A DNA stretch of 64,000 bases. Source: Streptomyces sp. NBC_01485 (GTDB lineage: Bacteria > Actinomycetota > Actinomycetes > Streptomycetales > Streptomycetaceae). How positions within the stretch are numbered: position 1 is the first letter of the stretch; each line of letters opens with the position of its first letter. A model generated the notes under the pieces. The model was not told where the DNA came from. It saw only the letters and a list, made by a program, of their open reading frames with translations, and made no database searches. Shown here in pieces: positions 1-8,857 of the stretch. The stretch covers positions 4,030,001-4,094,000 of the forward strand of contig NZ_CP109435.1 in NCBI RefSeq assembly GCF_036227125.1, given 5' to 3'. The position numbers and the translations under genes were made by a program.

Positions 1-2
1 CG

Positions 3-1130
3 TTGCCGGCGACCGCGTTGGCCCTCACCGCGAAGGACTCGTACACCTTCGCGGGCGGCAAGACGCAGTTGCCCTGGCCGAGTGAGGGGCAGGGTTGGAT
101 CGACGCCGACGGCGTCGGCACGGTGGGCAGTTTCGGCAAGCAGACGCCCGTGGCCATCGGCTCGGTCGCCAAGACCATGACCGCGTACATCATCCTCAAG
201 GACCACCCGATGAAGTCCGGGGAGGAAGGCCCGGAGATCGAGGTCGACGCGACGGCGGAGAAGGAGGGCAGCTACGACGTCTCCGGCGACGAGTCGACGC
301 TCAACACCGTCAAGGCCGGCGACAAGCTCACCGAGAAGCAGGCCCTGTCGGCCGTCCTGATCCCCTCCGCCAACAACATCGCGCGGCTGCTCGCGCGCTG
401 GGACGCGGGTTCGGAGGCGGCGTTCGTGAAGAAGATGAACACCACCGCCAAGGAACTGGGGATGACGAACACGACGTACACCGACCCCTCGGGCCTCAAG
501 GAGACCACCGTCTCCACGGCCGAGGACCAGGTGAAGCTCGGCCGCGCGTTCGTGAAGGTCCCGGCCCTGGTCGACATCTCCAGCGCGGCCAGTTGGACCG
601 ACCCCTCCGGCAAGTACTGGACCAACTACAACACGCTGCCCTACCACATCGGCGCGATCGGCATCAAGACCGGCAGCACCACCGCGGCCGGCGGCAACCT
701 GCTCTTCGCCTCCCGCAAGAAGGTGGACGGGCAGACGGTGACCCTCGTCGGCGCGGTCCTCGGCCAGCACAAACCGAAGATCCTCGAGACGGTCAACGCG
801 GTCAGCCAGACGGCGCTGCTCGCCGCCCAGGACGCGCTCACCTCGGCGAAGATCCTGAAGAAGGGCGATGTCGTCGGATATGTGGACGACAAGCTGGGCG
901 GCCGTACCCCCGTCGTCATCACCAAGGACGTCTCGGCGGTCGGCTGGGCGGGCATGACGGTGAAGCTGTCCTTCGTCTCCGGCGACGTACCGCACGCCGC
1001 GAAGGCCGGCACCCAGGTGGGCACGCTCACCGTCGGGGACGGCTCCGGCAGCGCGGTCAAGGTGCCGGTCGCCCTCCAGACGGACCTGGTCGAGCCGGGC
1101 TTCTCGGACAAGCTGACCCGCGTCGGCTGA
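3..1130 (+). CDS. D-alanyl-D-alanine carboxypeptidase family (S11), 5' partial
   Basis: Penicillin-binding-protein-type serine hydrolase that would trim the terminal D-Ala from peptidoglycan stem peptides outside the membrane. All three active-site motifs are visible: SVAK around residue 54 of the visible part (nucleophile Ser), SAN around 122, and KTG around 222. A C-terminal all-beta region follows, as in family S11. No signal peptide is present because the reading frame enters from the left window edge. The apparent TTG at position 3 is therefore unlikely to be the true start. The gene ends just before a strong hairpin. Family assignment is firm; whether it acts as a carboxypeptidase or as a related secreted hydrolase is not settled by sequence. 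Confidence 0.88.
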   Translation: MPATALALTAKDSYTFAGGKTQLPWPSEGQGWIDADGVGTVGSFGKQTPVAIGSVAKTMTAYIILKDHPMKSGEEGPEIEVDATAEKEGSYDVSGDESTLNTVKAGDKLTEKQALSAVLIPSANNIARLLARWDAGSEAAFVKKMNTTAKELGMTNTTYTDPSGLKETTVSTAEDQVKLGRAFVKVPALVDISSAASWTDPSGKYWTNYNTLPYHIGAIGIKTGSTTAAGGNLLFASRKKVDGQTVTLVGAVLGQHKPKILETVNAVSQTALLAAQDALTSAKILKKGDVVGYVDDKLGGRTPVVITKDVSAVGWAGMTVKLSFVSGDVPHAAKAGTQVGTLTVGDGSGSAVKVPVALQTDLVEPGFSDKLTRVG

Positions 1131-1157
1131 CCCACCGACCTCGCACGCAGCCTCCGT

Positions 1158-1187
1158 CACACCGCCGGGCAGCCGCCCGGCGGTGTG
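1158..1187. terminator. perfect 13-bp stem hairpin
   Basis: Arms 1158-1170 and 1175-1187 are perfectly complementary (CACACCGCCGGGC and its reverse complement) around a 4-nt AGCC loop. The hairpin lies 27 bp after the carboxypeptidase stop and upstream of the next gene. No U-tract follows, which is common for Streptomyces terminators. Confidence 0.8.
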
Positions 1188-1300
1188 CGTGCTAGCGTCG
1201 CGAAACGGGACAGGCCGTCGGTCGCAAGGGCGCAGCCGTGAAGCGGGCGCGAACGGGAAGCGGCCGGGAGCAGAAGACGGGACACGGGGAGTGCCTTCAG

Positions 1301-3253
1301 GTGGCCACTGCGGAGCCGACACGCGCCGACGAAACCGGTCCGGACCCGGACCCGCACGTCGGCTCGCGGACGAAGCTGCCCGCCCCCCAGTCGGGCGACC
1401 ACGACCGTGACCCGGTCACCGAGTCGGCGGCACGGCCGGTGGTAGACGTCGAGCGGGGCAGCCTCCCGGACCGAACCGACCCGCCGCCGCCCCCCACAAA
1501 GTCCCGCGTCGGAGCCCTCAGCGCCGTCCGAACCGCCCTCGACCCCCTCCGCGGCCGGCTGCTCCGCCACCTCGTGCTGTCCATGACGGCACTGTCCGGC
1601 GGTCTGCACCTCCTCTGGTTCTTCACTTTCGCGAACAGTGGTGGCGATCTCGCGGCGCAGGACGCGTGGGCCGAGTTCGTCGGCCGGCACCCCGACTCCG
1701 CGTACAACCTCGCCTGGTACGGCGGCATGCACCCGGTGTCGTACAGCATGGTGTCGCCGTATCTGATGTCCGTGCTCGGCGTCCGCACGACGATGATGAT
1801 CGCCGGGACGCTGTCCGCCGGACTTCTCACCCTCGTCCTGCTGCGCTGCCGCCCGGTGCGGAACCCGGTGTGGCCGGCGCTGGCCGGTGTCTTCGCGCTG
1901 CTGTGCAACGCCGCTTCCGGGCGGGTGACGTTCGGGCTGGGCAACATGTTCGCGCTGGGCGCGGTCGCCGTCGTGTTCTGCTGGCCGCACCGCTGGCGCT
2001 ACAAACGGTGGGCGAAGGCGTTGTGCGCCGCGCCGCTCGCCGCGCTCGCCACGATGGGCTCGCCGGTGGCCGGCCTCTTCGTGGGCATGGTCGCCGTCGC
2101 GCTGTTCCTGCAGAAACGGCGGCCGGGCGCGTGGGCGCTCGGTCTCGCGCCGACGGCCGTCGTCGCCGTCTCCGCCTGGCTGTTCCCCTTCTCCGGCACG
2201 CAGCCCATGTCGTTCGGCTCGGCGTCGCTGCCGCTGCTGTTCTCGGCGGTCGTCTTCGCCGTCGTCCCGCGCGACTGGAAGACCGTACGGATCACGGCGG
2301 CGGTGTACGGGCTCGGGGTGCTGGGGGTGTGGCTGATCAGTTCGCAGATCGGCTCCAACATCACGCGGCTGGCGATGCTGGTGTCGGGCGTGGTGCTGAT
2401 GGCGGCGCTGCCGTTCGCGGTGCCGCGCAGCCGCAGGTGGTACGTGATCGTCCTGTCGTCCGTGCTGTTCGTGGGCTGGATCGGCTTCAAGTCGGTGGAC
2501 GACGTCGTACGGACGACCCCGGCGGCCTCCTGGGCGCGTGAGCTCGCGCCGCTGGTGAACGAGTTGCAGGGGGTCGGCGCGGAGAAGGGGCGGGTGGAGG
2601 TCGTCCCGGCCCGCTCGCACCGCGAGGCGTCCGCGCTCGCGCCGTACGTCAACCTCGCCCGGGGCTGGAACCGGCAGGCCGACATGGAGCGCAACCCGCT
2701 CTTCTACGACGACACCCTGAACTCCGCGAACTACCACGACTGGCTCCAGCGGTGGGCCGTCCACTTCGTCGTCGTCCCCAAGGAGGCGCTGGACGGCGAC
2801 GGTGGCGAGCGGGAGCGGGAGCTCGTGCAGCGGGGGCTGCCGTATCTGGAGCAGGTCTGGGGCGACGCCAACTGGCAGCTCTTCAAGGTCACCGACCCGG
2901 CTCCGCTCGCCGAGCCGAACGCGGTCGTGCAGCGGGCCGAGCAGGGCGAGATGACGATCGACGTGAAGAAGGCGGGGCGGATCCTGATCCGGATCCCGTA
3001 CTCGCCGTGGCTGAGCATCGTCGACGCGCAGGGCAAGAGCCTCAAGGCCCCGCAGGAGACGGACGCGTCCAAGGACCGGGCCGAGGGGGAGCCGAAGACG
3101 TACGACAACGTCAACGGGTGCCTGTTCGAGACGGAGGAGGACGCGGAGGGCGACAAGTGGACGATGCTGGTCGCGCCGAAGACGGGAACCTACCGCCTGG
3201 CCGCGCCCTACCAACTCCCCCGTGGAACCCCCTGCCCCGACGAACTGAAGTAG
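1301..3253 (+). CDS. polytopic integral membrane protein, GT-C-like layout
   Basis: About 650 residues. The first 80 or so are Pro/Asp-rich and cytoplasm-like. Around ten hydrophobic segments follow, then a soluble C-terminal domain of about 230 residues. Many membrane segments followed by one extracytoplasmic domain resembles GT-C glycosyltransferases and related cell-surface proteins, but I see no decisive catalytic motif, so function is open. I chose GTG at 1301 because GGGGAG lies about 9 nt upstream; an in-frame GTG at 1238 would add 21 residues. The stop abuts the convergent gene's stop with no gap. The upstream neighbour is a peptidoglycan enzyme, which fits a cell-envelope role only loosely. 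Confidence 0.72.
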   Translation: MATAEPTRADETGPDPDPHVGSRTKLPAPQSGDHDRDPVTESAARPVVDVERGSLPDRTDPPPPPTKSRVGALSAVRTALDPLRGRLLRHLVLSMTALSGGLHLLWFFTFANSGGDLAAQDAWAEFVGRHPDSAYNLAWYGGMHPVSYSMVSPYLMSVLGVRTTMMIAGTLSAGLLTLVLLRCRPVRNPVWPALAGVFALLCNAASGRVTFGLGNMFALGAVAVVFCWPHRWRYKRWAKALCAAPLAALATMGSPVAGLFVGMVAVALFLQKRRPGAWALGLAPTAVVAVSAWLFPFSGTQPMSFGSASLPLLFSAVVFAVVPRDWKTVRITAAVYGLGVLGVWLISSQIGSNITRLAMLVSGVVLMAALPFAVPRSRRWYVIVLSSVLFVGWIGFKSVDDVVRTTPAASWARELAPLVNELQGVGAEKGRVEVVPARSHREASALAPYVNLARGWNRQADMERNPLFYDDTLNSANYHDWLQRWAVHFVVVPKEALDGDGGERERELVQRGLPYLEQVWGDANWQLFKVTDPAPLAEPNAVVQRAEQGEMTIDVKKAGRILIRIPYSPWLSIVDAQGKSLKAPQETDASKDRAEGEPKTYDNVNGCLFETEEDAEGDKWTMLVAPKTGTYRLAAPYQLPRGTPCPDELK

Positions 3254-4129
3254 TCAGCGAAGCTGGTTCACGTACGTGTCCGTGCCCGGCACCGTCGGGA
3301 TGAAGGGCGCGACCAGCTCCACCCTGCCGAGCCCCGATGCGGTCACCGGCGTGGCCAGGTCCGCGAAGTGTTCCGCCCAGCACTCCCGGGGATCCGCCTC
3401 CAGGAACCACAGCAGCGTCAGCCGGGTGTCGACCCCCTCGACCTGCTTGACGTAGGTCATGCGGTCGCCGGGGAGGGGGGTGGGCCGGAAGACGGTGACC
3501 ATGGCCGCCGGGGAGCCCGCGATCCGTTTCGGGAGGTGCCGGGCGCGCAGCCACTCCAGCAACTCGGCGCGCTGCTCGGTGGATTCGGCGTCGACGACCT
3601 CCAACACCAGCCCGGCGTAGGGATGGTCGAGGGCGTGGTAGTCCCGCGGGCCGGCCACGCCGTCCCGGTACACCGTGGCCTCGTGGTCCTGGAACGCCGT
3701 GAAGACGTGGGTACGGTCCTGGTAGACGCGGCCGTCGCGGTTGAGGCGTTTGTTGATGCCGACGGTCCACTTCATGTGCTCGTCGTAGCGGCCCTCCGTG
3801 ACCCAGTACGTCGAGAGGTAGCAGCCGGCGGTGACGGGCTGGGCGATCGCCGACTTCTCGGGGTGGCGCAGGAGTTGGAGGTCGCGGGTGGCGACCCAGC
3901 GCCGTCCCGCGTACATCCAGGGCATGGCCATCGCGCCGGCGTAGTAGTGGTCGTCCTCGTACCAGCGGTTGTAGGCGTGTTCGTGGCCGGGGTGCGGCTC
4001 CACCATGGTGATGAGCGCGTGGCCGGGGCGGACGCCGTAGGGGCCTACGGCGGCCAGTTCGGCGTACGTCTCGCTGCGGGTCTCCCGGTTCTCCCGGATC
4101 TCCCGGGCCTCACGGGTCTCCTCGGACAT
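3254..4129 (-). CDS. hypothetical protein, EthD/dimeric alpha-beta-barrel-like
   Basis: 291 residues. After a charged N-terminus rich in Glu and Arg, the protein begins a pattern typical of ferredoxin-like alpha-beta-barrel enzymes: a GHALITMVEPHPG strand, then aromatic/His segments WYEDDHYY and MPWMYAGRRW. A second similar half follows near residue 190. I do not recognise a named family with certainty. Start chosen at ATG 4129 because GGGGAG is placed correctly; a longer frame to 4240 would run through the operator. It is divergent from the SDR at 4227, and the CTGACG-type operator at 4183-4199 lies between them. A role with the oxidation/CoA regulon is therefore likely but unproven. Confidence 0.7.
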   Translation of the reverse strand: MSEETREAREIRENRETRSETYAELAAVGPYGVRPGHALITMVEPHPGHEHAYNRWYEDDHYYAGAMAMPWMYAGRRWVATRDLQLLRHPEKSAIAQPVTAGCYLSTYWVTEGRYDEHMKWTVGINKRLNRDGRVYQDRTHVFTAFQDHEATVYRDGVAGPRDYHALDHPYAGLVLEVVDAESTEQRAELLEWLRARHLPKRIAGSPAAMVTVFRPTPLPGDRMTYVKQVEGVDTRLTLLWFLEADPRECWAEHFADLATPVTASGLGRVELVAPFIPTVPGTDTYVNQLR

Positions 4130-4182
4130 GGGAACTCCCCTTCCCTTCCGTTTCCCTTCCGTCCTCCTGCGGTCGCCCCTAC

Positions 4183-4199
4183 TCTGACGCACCGTCAGA
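4183..4199. promoter_or_regulatory. operator TCTGACG-CAC-CGTCAGA (regulon site 1)
   Basis: A perfect inverted repeat with 7-bp arms and a 3-bp spacer, in the divergent promoter region between genes starting at 4129 and 4227. The same core recurs at 26796, 27722, 32832, 38642, 53152 and 53258. The geometry suits a TetR-family dimer. Confidence 0.75.
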
Positions 4200-4226
4200 A
4201 AACGTGCCAGGGCCAGGAGGTCACCC

Positions 4227-5015
4227 ATGTCACTGCTCACCGGCAGGACCGTCGTCGTCTCGGGTGTCGGGGCCGGGCTCGGGCATCAGGTCGCCGCCGC
4301 CGTCGTACGGGACGGCGGGAACGCGGTGCTGGGGGCGCGCACCGAGGCGAATCTCGCCAAGAGCGCGGCCGAGATCGACCCGGCGGGGGCGCGTACGGCG
4401 TACCGGGTCACCGACATCAGGGACGAGGGGCAGTGCGAGGCGCTGGCGGAGCTGGCGCGGGAGCGGTTCGGCGGGATCGACGCGGTGGTCCAGGTGGCCG
4501 CCTGGGACTCGTACTTCGGCGGGGTCGAGGACGCCGACTTCGCCACCTGGCAGTCGGTGATCGACGTGAACCTGCTGGGCAGTCTGCGGATGGCGCGGGC
4601 GTGCCTGCCGGGGCTGAGGGCGGCGGGCGGCGGGGCGGTGGTGTTCATCGGGACGCAGTCCGCCGTCGCCGCGCCCTCGCAGGTGCGGCAGGCGGCGTAC
4701 GCGGCGTCGAAAGGGGCGTTGACCAGCGCCATGTACTCCCTCGCGCGGGAGCTCGGGCCGCACCGGATCCGGGTCAACACCGTGCTGCCGGGGTGGATGT
4801 GGGGGCCGCCGGTGCAGGCGTACGTGCGGTTCACCGCACAGGCGGAGGGGGTGGCGGAGGAGGAGGTGCTGGGGCGGCTCACGGGGCGGATGGCGTTGCC
4901 CGGGCTCGCCACGGACGGGGATGTGGCGGACGCGGCGGTGTTCCTGGCGTCGGACCGGGCGCGGGCGATCACCGGGCAGTCGTTGCTGGTCAACGCCGGG
5001 GAGCTGATGCGGTGA
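4227..5015 (+). CDS. SDR family oxidoreductase
   Basis: 262-residue classical short-chain dehydrogenase. The nucleotide-binding glycine motif SGVGAGLG is near residue 12 and the catalytic YAASK near residue 157. The usual NNAG motif reads VAAWDS, so the central-strand Asn-Ala-Gly is not conserved, which is unusual. Catalytic Ser is probably in the GTQSA segment. A strong Shine-Dalgarno (CAGGAGG) precedes ATG 4227. It lies directly downstream of regulon operator site 1 and likely oxidises or reduces a hydroxyl or keto group on a CoA-type or hydrophobic substrate; the substrate is unknown. The symporter downstream is separated by 136 bp and probably has its own promoter. Confidence 0.85.
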   Translation: MSLLTGRTVVVSGVGAGLGHQVAAAVVRDGGNAVLGARTEANLAKSAAEIDPAGARTAYRVTDIRDEGQCEALAELARERFGGIDAVVQVAAWDSYFGGVEDADFATWQSVIDVNLLGSLRMARACLPGLRAAGGGAVVFIGTQSAVAAPSQVRQAAYAASKGALTSAMYSLARELGPHRIRVNTVLPGWMWGPPVQAYVRFTAQAEGVAEEEVLGRLTGRMALPGLATDGDVADAAVFLASDRARAITGQSLLVNAGELMR

Positions 5016-5151
5016 GTTCACGTAGGTGAACTCGGAACACCATGGCGAATTCCTTTACCTCTCCTTGGCCTTACGCTTACTTGTCGTGTTCATGCGACAG
5101 CGCCCACGATGAGCCGGGTCGAACGCCGGGCTGAACCATGGGAGGGCGCGC

Positions 5152-6720
5152 ATGAACGGTCTCGACTGGGCCGTGTTGATCGGCTACTTCGGCGTGATGG
5201 TCGCCATCGGCGTCTGGTCGCACAAGCGCGTCGACAACGTGAGCGACTTCTTCACCGCCGGCGGCAAGATGCCCTGGTGGCTGTCGGGCATCTCGCACCA
5301 CATGTCGGGCTACAGCGCGGTGATGTTCACCGGGTACGCGGGCATCGCCTACACCTACGGCGTCACCTCCTTCGTCACCTGGTCCTTCCCCATCGCGCTC
5401 GGCATCGCCATCGGCTCGAAACTGTTCGCGCCGCGCATCAACCGGCTCCGCTCGCGGCTGCACGTGGCCTCGCCGCTGGAGTACCTGAAGAACCGCTACG
5501 ACCTCAAGACGCAGCAGGCGCTCGCCTGGTCGGGGATGCTGCTGAAGATCGTGGACGTGGGGGCCAAGTGGGCCGCCATCGCGACCCTGTTGTCCGTCTT
5601 CACCGGGATCTCCCTCAACCAGGGCATCCTGATCACCGGCGCGATCACCGCCGTCTACTGCACGATCGGCGGCCTGTGGGCGGACGCGCTGACGGAGTTG
5701 GGCCAGTTCGTCATCCAACTCCTCGCCGGCGTCGCGATGTTCGTCGCCGTCGTACTGAAACTGAACGACAAGGGCATCGGCTTCTTCGGCGCGTGGGACG
5801 AGCCGGAGCTCCAGGGTCACGGGGAGCCGCTCGTGGGACCGTACGGCACGGTGTTCCTGCTCGCGTTCCTCTTCATCAAGCTCTTCGAGTACAACGGCGG
5901 CATGCTCAACCAGGCCCAGCGGTACATGGCCACGTCCGACGCGCACGAGGCCGAGCGGTCGGCGCGGCTGTCGGCGGCGCTGTGGCTGGTGTGGCCCGTG
6001 GTCCTGTTCTTCCCCATGTGGATGTCGCCGCTGCTGGTGGAGTCGCAGAAGCCCGACGGCTCCGACTCCTACGGCCTGATGACCGAACAGCTCCTGCCGC
6101 ACGGCCTGTTGGGCCTGGTCATCGTCGGTTTCTTCTCGCACACGATGGCCATGTGCTCGTCCGACGCCAACGCCATCGCCGCCGTCTTCACCCGGGACTG
6201 CGCGCCGGTGGTGTGGCGCAGGGCACGGACCTGGAACGAGGGGCAGGGGCTGCGCGTCGCCCGGATCACGACCGTCGTCTTCCTCGGGCTGTCCATGGCG
6301 GCGGCCACGCAGGTCAACTCTCCCGCCTTCAAGGACATCATCACCGTCGTCATCAAGTGGGTGGCCGGGCTGATGGGCCCGATGGCGATCCCGATGATGC
6401 TGGGCCTGCTGCGCCCGTTCCGCCGCTCCGGCCCGACGGCCGCGCTGACCAGCTGGTCGATGGGCCTGCTCGCCTTCTGGCTGGTCAACTACCCGATCAA
6501 CTGGAACGTCGACGGCGGCGTCCCGCTCCAGTACCAGGTGTCGATCCCGCTGGCCGTGTCGCTGGTCCTCTACATCCTCATCGGCTTCCTCAAGCCCGAG
6601 GACACCCCGGAACGGCTCGCGATCATCGAACGCATCAACACGGACGGGGACGGCGGCGCTTCGGCGGCGGCGGAGGTACCGGGGGCGCGGGACGAGGTCC
6701 CCACCGCGGTGAAGGACTGA
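5152..6720 (+). CDS. sodium:solute symporter family (SSS) transporter
   Basis: 522 residues with about 13 hydrophobic segments. The N-terminal signature shows a VSDFFTAGGKMPWWLSG segment and a conserved SGYSAVMFTGYAG helix, both typical of the SSS/SGLT family. It would import a sugar, organic acid or similar solute with Na+. A soluble Glu/Ala-rich tail of about 45 residues ends the protein. ATG 5152 is preceded by GGGAGG. It is followed by a terminator-like hairpin. Substrate cannot be assigned from sequence alone. Confidence 0.87.
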   Translation: MNGLDWAVLIGYFGVMVAIGVWSHKRVDNVSDFFTAGGKMPWWLSGISHHMSGYSAVMFTGYAGIAYTYGVTSFVTWSFPIALGIAIGSKLFAPRINRLRSRLHVASPLEYLKNRYDLKTQQALAWSGMLLKIVDVGAKWAAIATLLSVFTGISLNQGILITGAITAVYCTIGGLWADALTELGQFVIQLLAGVAMFVAVVLKLNDKGIGFFGAWDEPELQGHGEPLVGPYGTVFLLAFLFIKLFEYNGGMLNQAQRYMATSDAHEAERSARLSAALWLVWPVVLFFPMWMSPLLVESQKPDGSDSYGLMTEQLLPHGLLGLVIVGFFSHTMAMCSSDANAIAAVFTRDCAPVVWRRARTWNEGQGLRVARITTVVFLGLSMAAATQVNSPAFKDIITVVIKWVAGLMGPMAIPMMLGLLRPFRRSGPTAALTSWSMGLLAFWLVNYPINWNVDGGVPLQYQVSIPLAVSLVLYILIGFLKPEDTPERLAIIERINTDGDGGASAAAEVPGARDEVPTAVKD

Positions 6721-6736
6721 ACTCCCGTGGCGTCCG

Positions 6737-6773
6737 AGGTATCCGAAGGGGACTAACTCCCCCTCGGATACCT
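6737..6773. terminator. bidirectional hairpin terminator
   Basis: AGGTATCCGA (6737-6746) pairs with TCGGATACCT (6764-6773), and G-rich and C-rich runs extend the stem inwards. It lies between the convergent symporter and ADP-ribosylglycohydrolase remnant and overlaps the latter's stop codon. Confidence 0.75.
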
Positions 6774-7295
6774 GGCCAGCCACCCCGGCGAAGCCCCGGC
6801 AGGACCGTGCAACGCCGGCCCCTGGGTCATCTCCATGGCGAAGTCGTCGGCCAGTTCCAGGATCGTGGGGCGGCCCTCCAGCTCGGCCAGCCAGGCCGGC
6901 GGGAGGGCCGTCTCGCCGTGCTGCGCGCCGAGGAGGCCGCCGGTGAGGGCGGCGGTTGGCGCGGAGGGGGCCCCGTGGTTCACGGCGAGCCGCAGCCCGT
7001 GCCGGACGTCCTCGGCGACGAGGGCGCAGTAGACGGCACCGGCCAGCACCGCTTCCGCCGTCCCCTCCCCCGCCAGCTCCTCCACCCGCCCCGGCCCCGG
7101 CAGCCCCTGCCGTACGGCCCCCAGCGCGCGCTGCAACGCCTCCGCCACCGGCTCGTGTCCCGGCCACGCGGCGAGCAGGGCGAGCGCCCGCTGCACCGCG
7201 CCGTCGAGACTCTCGCCGCAGGCCAGCGCGTGCACGGTGACGGCGTACGCGGCCGCCGAGAGGTACGCCGTGGGGTGGCCGTGGGTCTGCGCCGC
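6753..7295 (-). pseudogene. ADP-ribosylglycohydrolase family, 3' remnant
   Basis: Reading from about 7295 down to the TAG at 6753, the frame encodes the C-terminal part of an ADP-ribosylglycohydrolase/dinitrogenase-reductase-activating-glycohydrolase-like protein. It has a THGHPTAYLSAA segment, then AVNHGAPSAPTAALTGGLLG, the C-terminal metal-site region. The N-terminal half, with its own metal ligands, is absent. Upstream of about 7295 the sequence switches to the antisense of a transposase, and the missing half is not found on the other side of that element. The gene is therefore broken by insertion plus deletion and is presumably inactive. Confidence 0.75.
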
Positions 7296-8838
7296 GCACT
7301 CGGAGGAGGTGCTGCGGCTGGTGGGCGCGCATCTCGGCTCGCTGGCCTCGCGTGACCTGAAGGCCCGCTGCGCGGATGCTCTGGCGCACGATGGCGAGAG
7401 GTGGGCGGCGCGCAAGCGGGAACTGACACCCCTGTCCTCCTCACGCTGGGCGGGAGCGATCACCAAGGCCAGCCACGACCAGTGGGCCCTGTCCCGCCGG
7501 TGCCAGCTCGCCCACATCCAGAGCCTGGAAGCCGATATCGGCACGATCAGGCACCGGCTGTCCCTGCCGCTGCGGGAGAAGGGCAGCAGGCGCGCGCCTG
7601 GCGGCTACCGCTCCCGGCGGGAGTGGCACGCCAAGACCCGCCGCCTGCACATCCTTCAGGACCGGCTGGAGCAGGCCCGCTCCGACCGTGAGGCCGGGAT
7701 CGTGCACGTCGTACGGGGCGGCAAGCGCCTGGCCCGCACCCGCCACCACCTGGCGGACGCGCAGCTCACCGAGGCCGGGTGGCGGCAGCGGTGGGAGGCC
7801 GAACGCCGGTTTTTGCAGGCCGACGGCGAGTCCGGGAAGCGGTACGGCAACGAGACGATCCGCGTCAGCCCGGACGGCGAGGTGAGCATCAAACTCCCCG
7901 CCCCGCTGAAGGAGCACGCGAACGCCCCGCACGGCCGGTACGTCCTCGCCAGCCAGGCCGGCTACCCGCACCGGGGGCAGGAGTGGACGGACCGGGTGGA
8001 AGCCAACCGCGCGGTCGCCTACCGCATCCACTACGACACGGCCCGCGGCCGCTGGTACCTGACCGCGTCCTGGCAGATCCCGGTCTCCCGGACCGTCCCG
8101 ATGGCCGCGGCCCTGGCGGACGGCGTGATCGGCGTCGACATGAACGCCGACCACCTCGCCGCCTGGCGCCTCGACACCCACGGCAACCCGACCGGCCACC
8201 CGCGCCGCTTCTTCTACGACCTGTCCGGCACCGCACAGCACCGTGACGCCCAGATCCGCCACGCCCTCACCCGACTGCTGCACTGGGCCCAGACCTGCGG
8301 CGTCACAGCGATCGCCGTCGAAGACCTCGACTTCACCGCCGGGAAGACCCGCGAGAAACACGGCCGCAAACGCCGGTTCCGGCAGCTCGTCTCCGGCATG
8401 CCCACCGGCCGCCTCCGCGCCCGCCTCACCTCCATGGCCGACCGCACCGGCATCACCGTCATCGCAGTCGACCCGGCCTACACCAGCCGCTGGGGCGCCC
8501 AGCACTGGCAGAAGCCCCTCACCGGCAACACCCGTAAGGCCACTCGCCACGACGCGGCAGCCGTGGCGATCGGAAGGCGCGCCCAGGGATATCCGATCCG
8601 GCGACGGACGGCACCGCCCCGCACTCACCAGAGCGATGAGTGCGGGCATCGGACCGTCCAGGCCCGACCGGAGATCCCTGGGCGTGAGGAAACCCGCCCC
8701 CGCATCCCCGGACCACGCACACGATGCGTGCCACCGGACTGCGGAACGAACGCGGGCAACCAGAACGCCCAAAACCGCTCGGGGCGCTCGGCTGAGCATG
8801 GATCCTGGCAACAGGACTCACTCCCACTCAGTCTTTAG
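7237..8838 (+). CDS. tnpB: IS200/IS605-type OrfB/TnpB-like protein, N-terminally truncated
   Basis: The RuvC-like nuclease triad is visible: Asp in IGVDMNADH, Glu in AVEDLDF and Asp in TRHDAAAVAIGR. This fits RNA-guided TnpB-type nucleases of the IS200/IS605 group. The usual CxxC zinc knuckle before the last Asp is not evident, with SRWGAQHW in its place. Recognisable family sequence starts near HSEEVLRLVGAH (about 7296). The first 20 or so codons from GTG 7237 are the antisense of the glycohydrolase remnant, so the true N-terminus is lost. The TAG stop at 8836-8838 coincides with the probable right end of the element. No tnpA is present, so it could not move by itself. Confidence 0.75.
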   Translation: MTAYAAAERYAVGWPWVCAAHSEEVLRLVGAHLGSLASRDLKARCADALAHDGERWAARKRELTPLSSSRWAGAITKASHDQWALSRRCQLAHIQSLEADIGTIRHRLSLPLREKGSRRAPGGYRSRREWHAKTRRLHILQDRLEQARSDREAGIVHVVRGGKRLARTRHHLADAQLTEAGWRQRWEAERRFLQADGESGKRYGNETIRVSPDGEVSIKLPAPLKEHANAPHGRYVLASQAGYPHRGQEWTDRVEANRAVAYRIHYDTARGRWYLTASWQIPVSRTVPMAAALADGVIGVDMNADHLAAWRLDTHGNPTGHPRRFFYDLSGTAQHRDAQIRHALTRLLHWAQTCGVTAIAVEDLDFTAGKTREKHGRKRRFRQLVSGMPTGRLRARLTSMADRTGITVIAVDPAYTSRWGAQHWQKPLTGNTRKATRHDAAAVAIGRRAQGYPIRRRTAPPRTHQSDECGHRTVQARPEIPGREETRPRIPGPRTRCVPPDCGTNAGNQNAQNRSGRSAEHGSWQQDSLPLSL

Positions 8839-8846
8839 GAACGGTA
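7296..8846 (+). mobile_element. degenerate IS200/IS605-family element
   Basis: A single-gene tnpB element. The left boundary is inferred from the switch between glycohydrolase and transposase coding near 7296. The right boundary is inferred from the CTCAGTCTTTAGGAACGG segment at the tnpB stop, just before the DUF2165 gene. No terminal inverted repeats or target duplication are visible, as expected for this family. Confidence 0.6.
8600..8846 (+). ncRNA. possible omega (reRNA) scaffold at the tnpB 3' end
   Basis: In this family the guide RNA derives from the 3' end of tnpB and the right end, with the guide taken from flanking DNA. Here the last 240 bp of the frame encode a compositionally odd, Arg/Pro/Cys-rich tail and contain short self-complementary stretches. 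The flank that would serve as guide covers the ribosome-binding region and start of the DUF2165 gene. Position is inferred only. Confidence 0.25.
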
Positions 8847-8857
8847 GGGACACCGTC

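Noticed and set aside
1157..3214. 685-residue open frame antisense to the membrane protein
   Set aside because: Arg/His/Pro-rich composition and the codon pattern of a shadow of the plus-strand gene.
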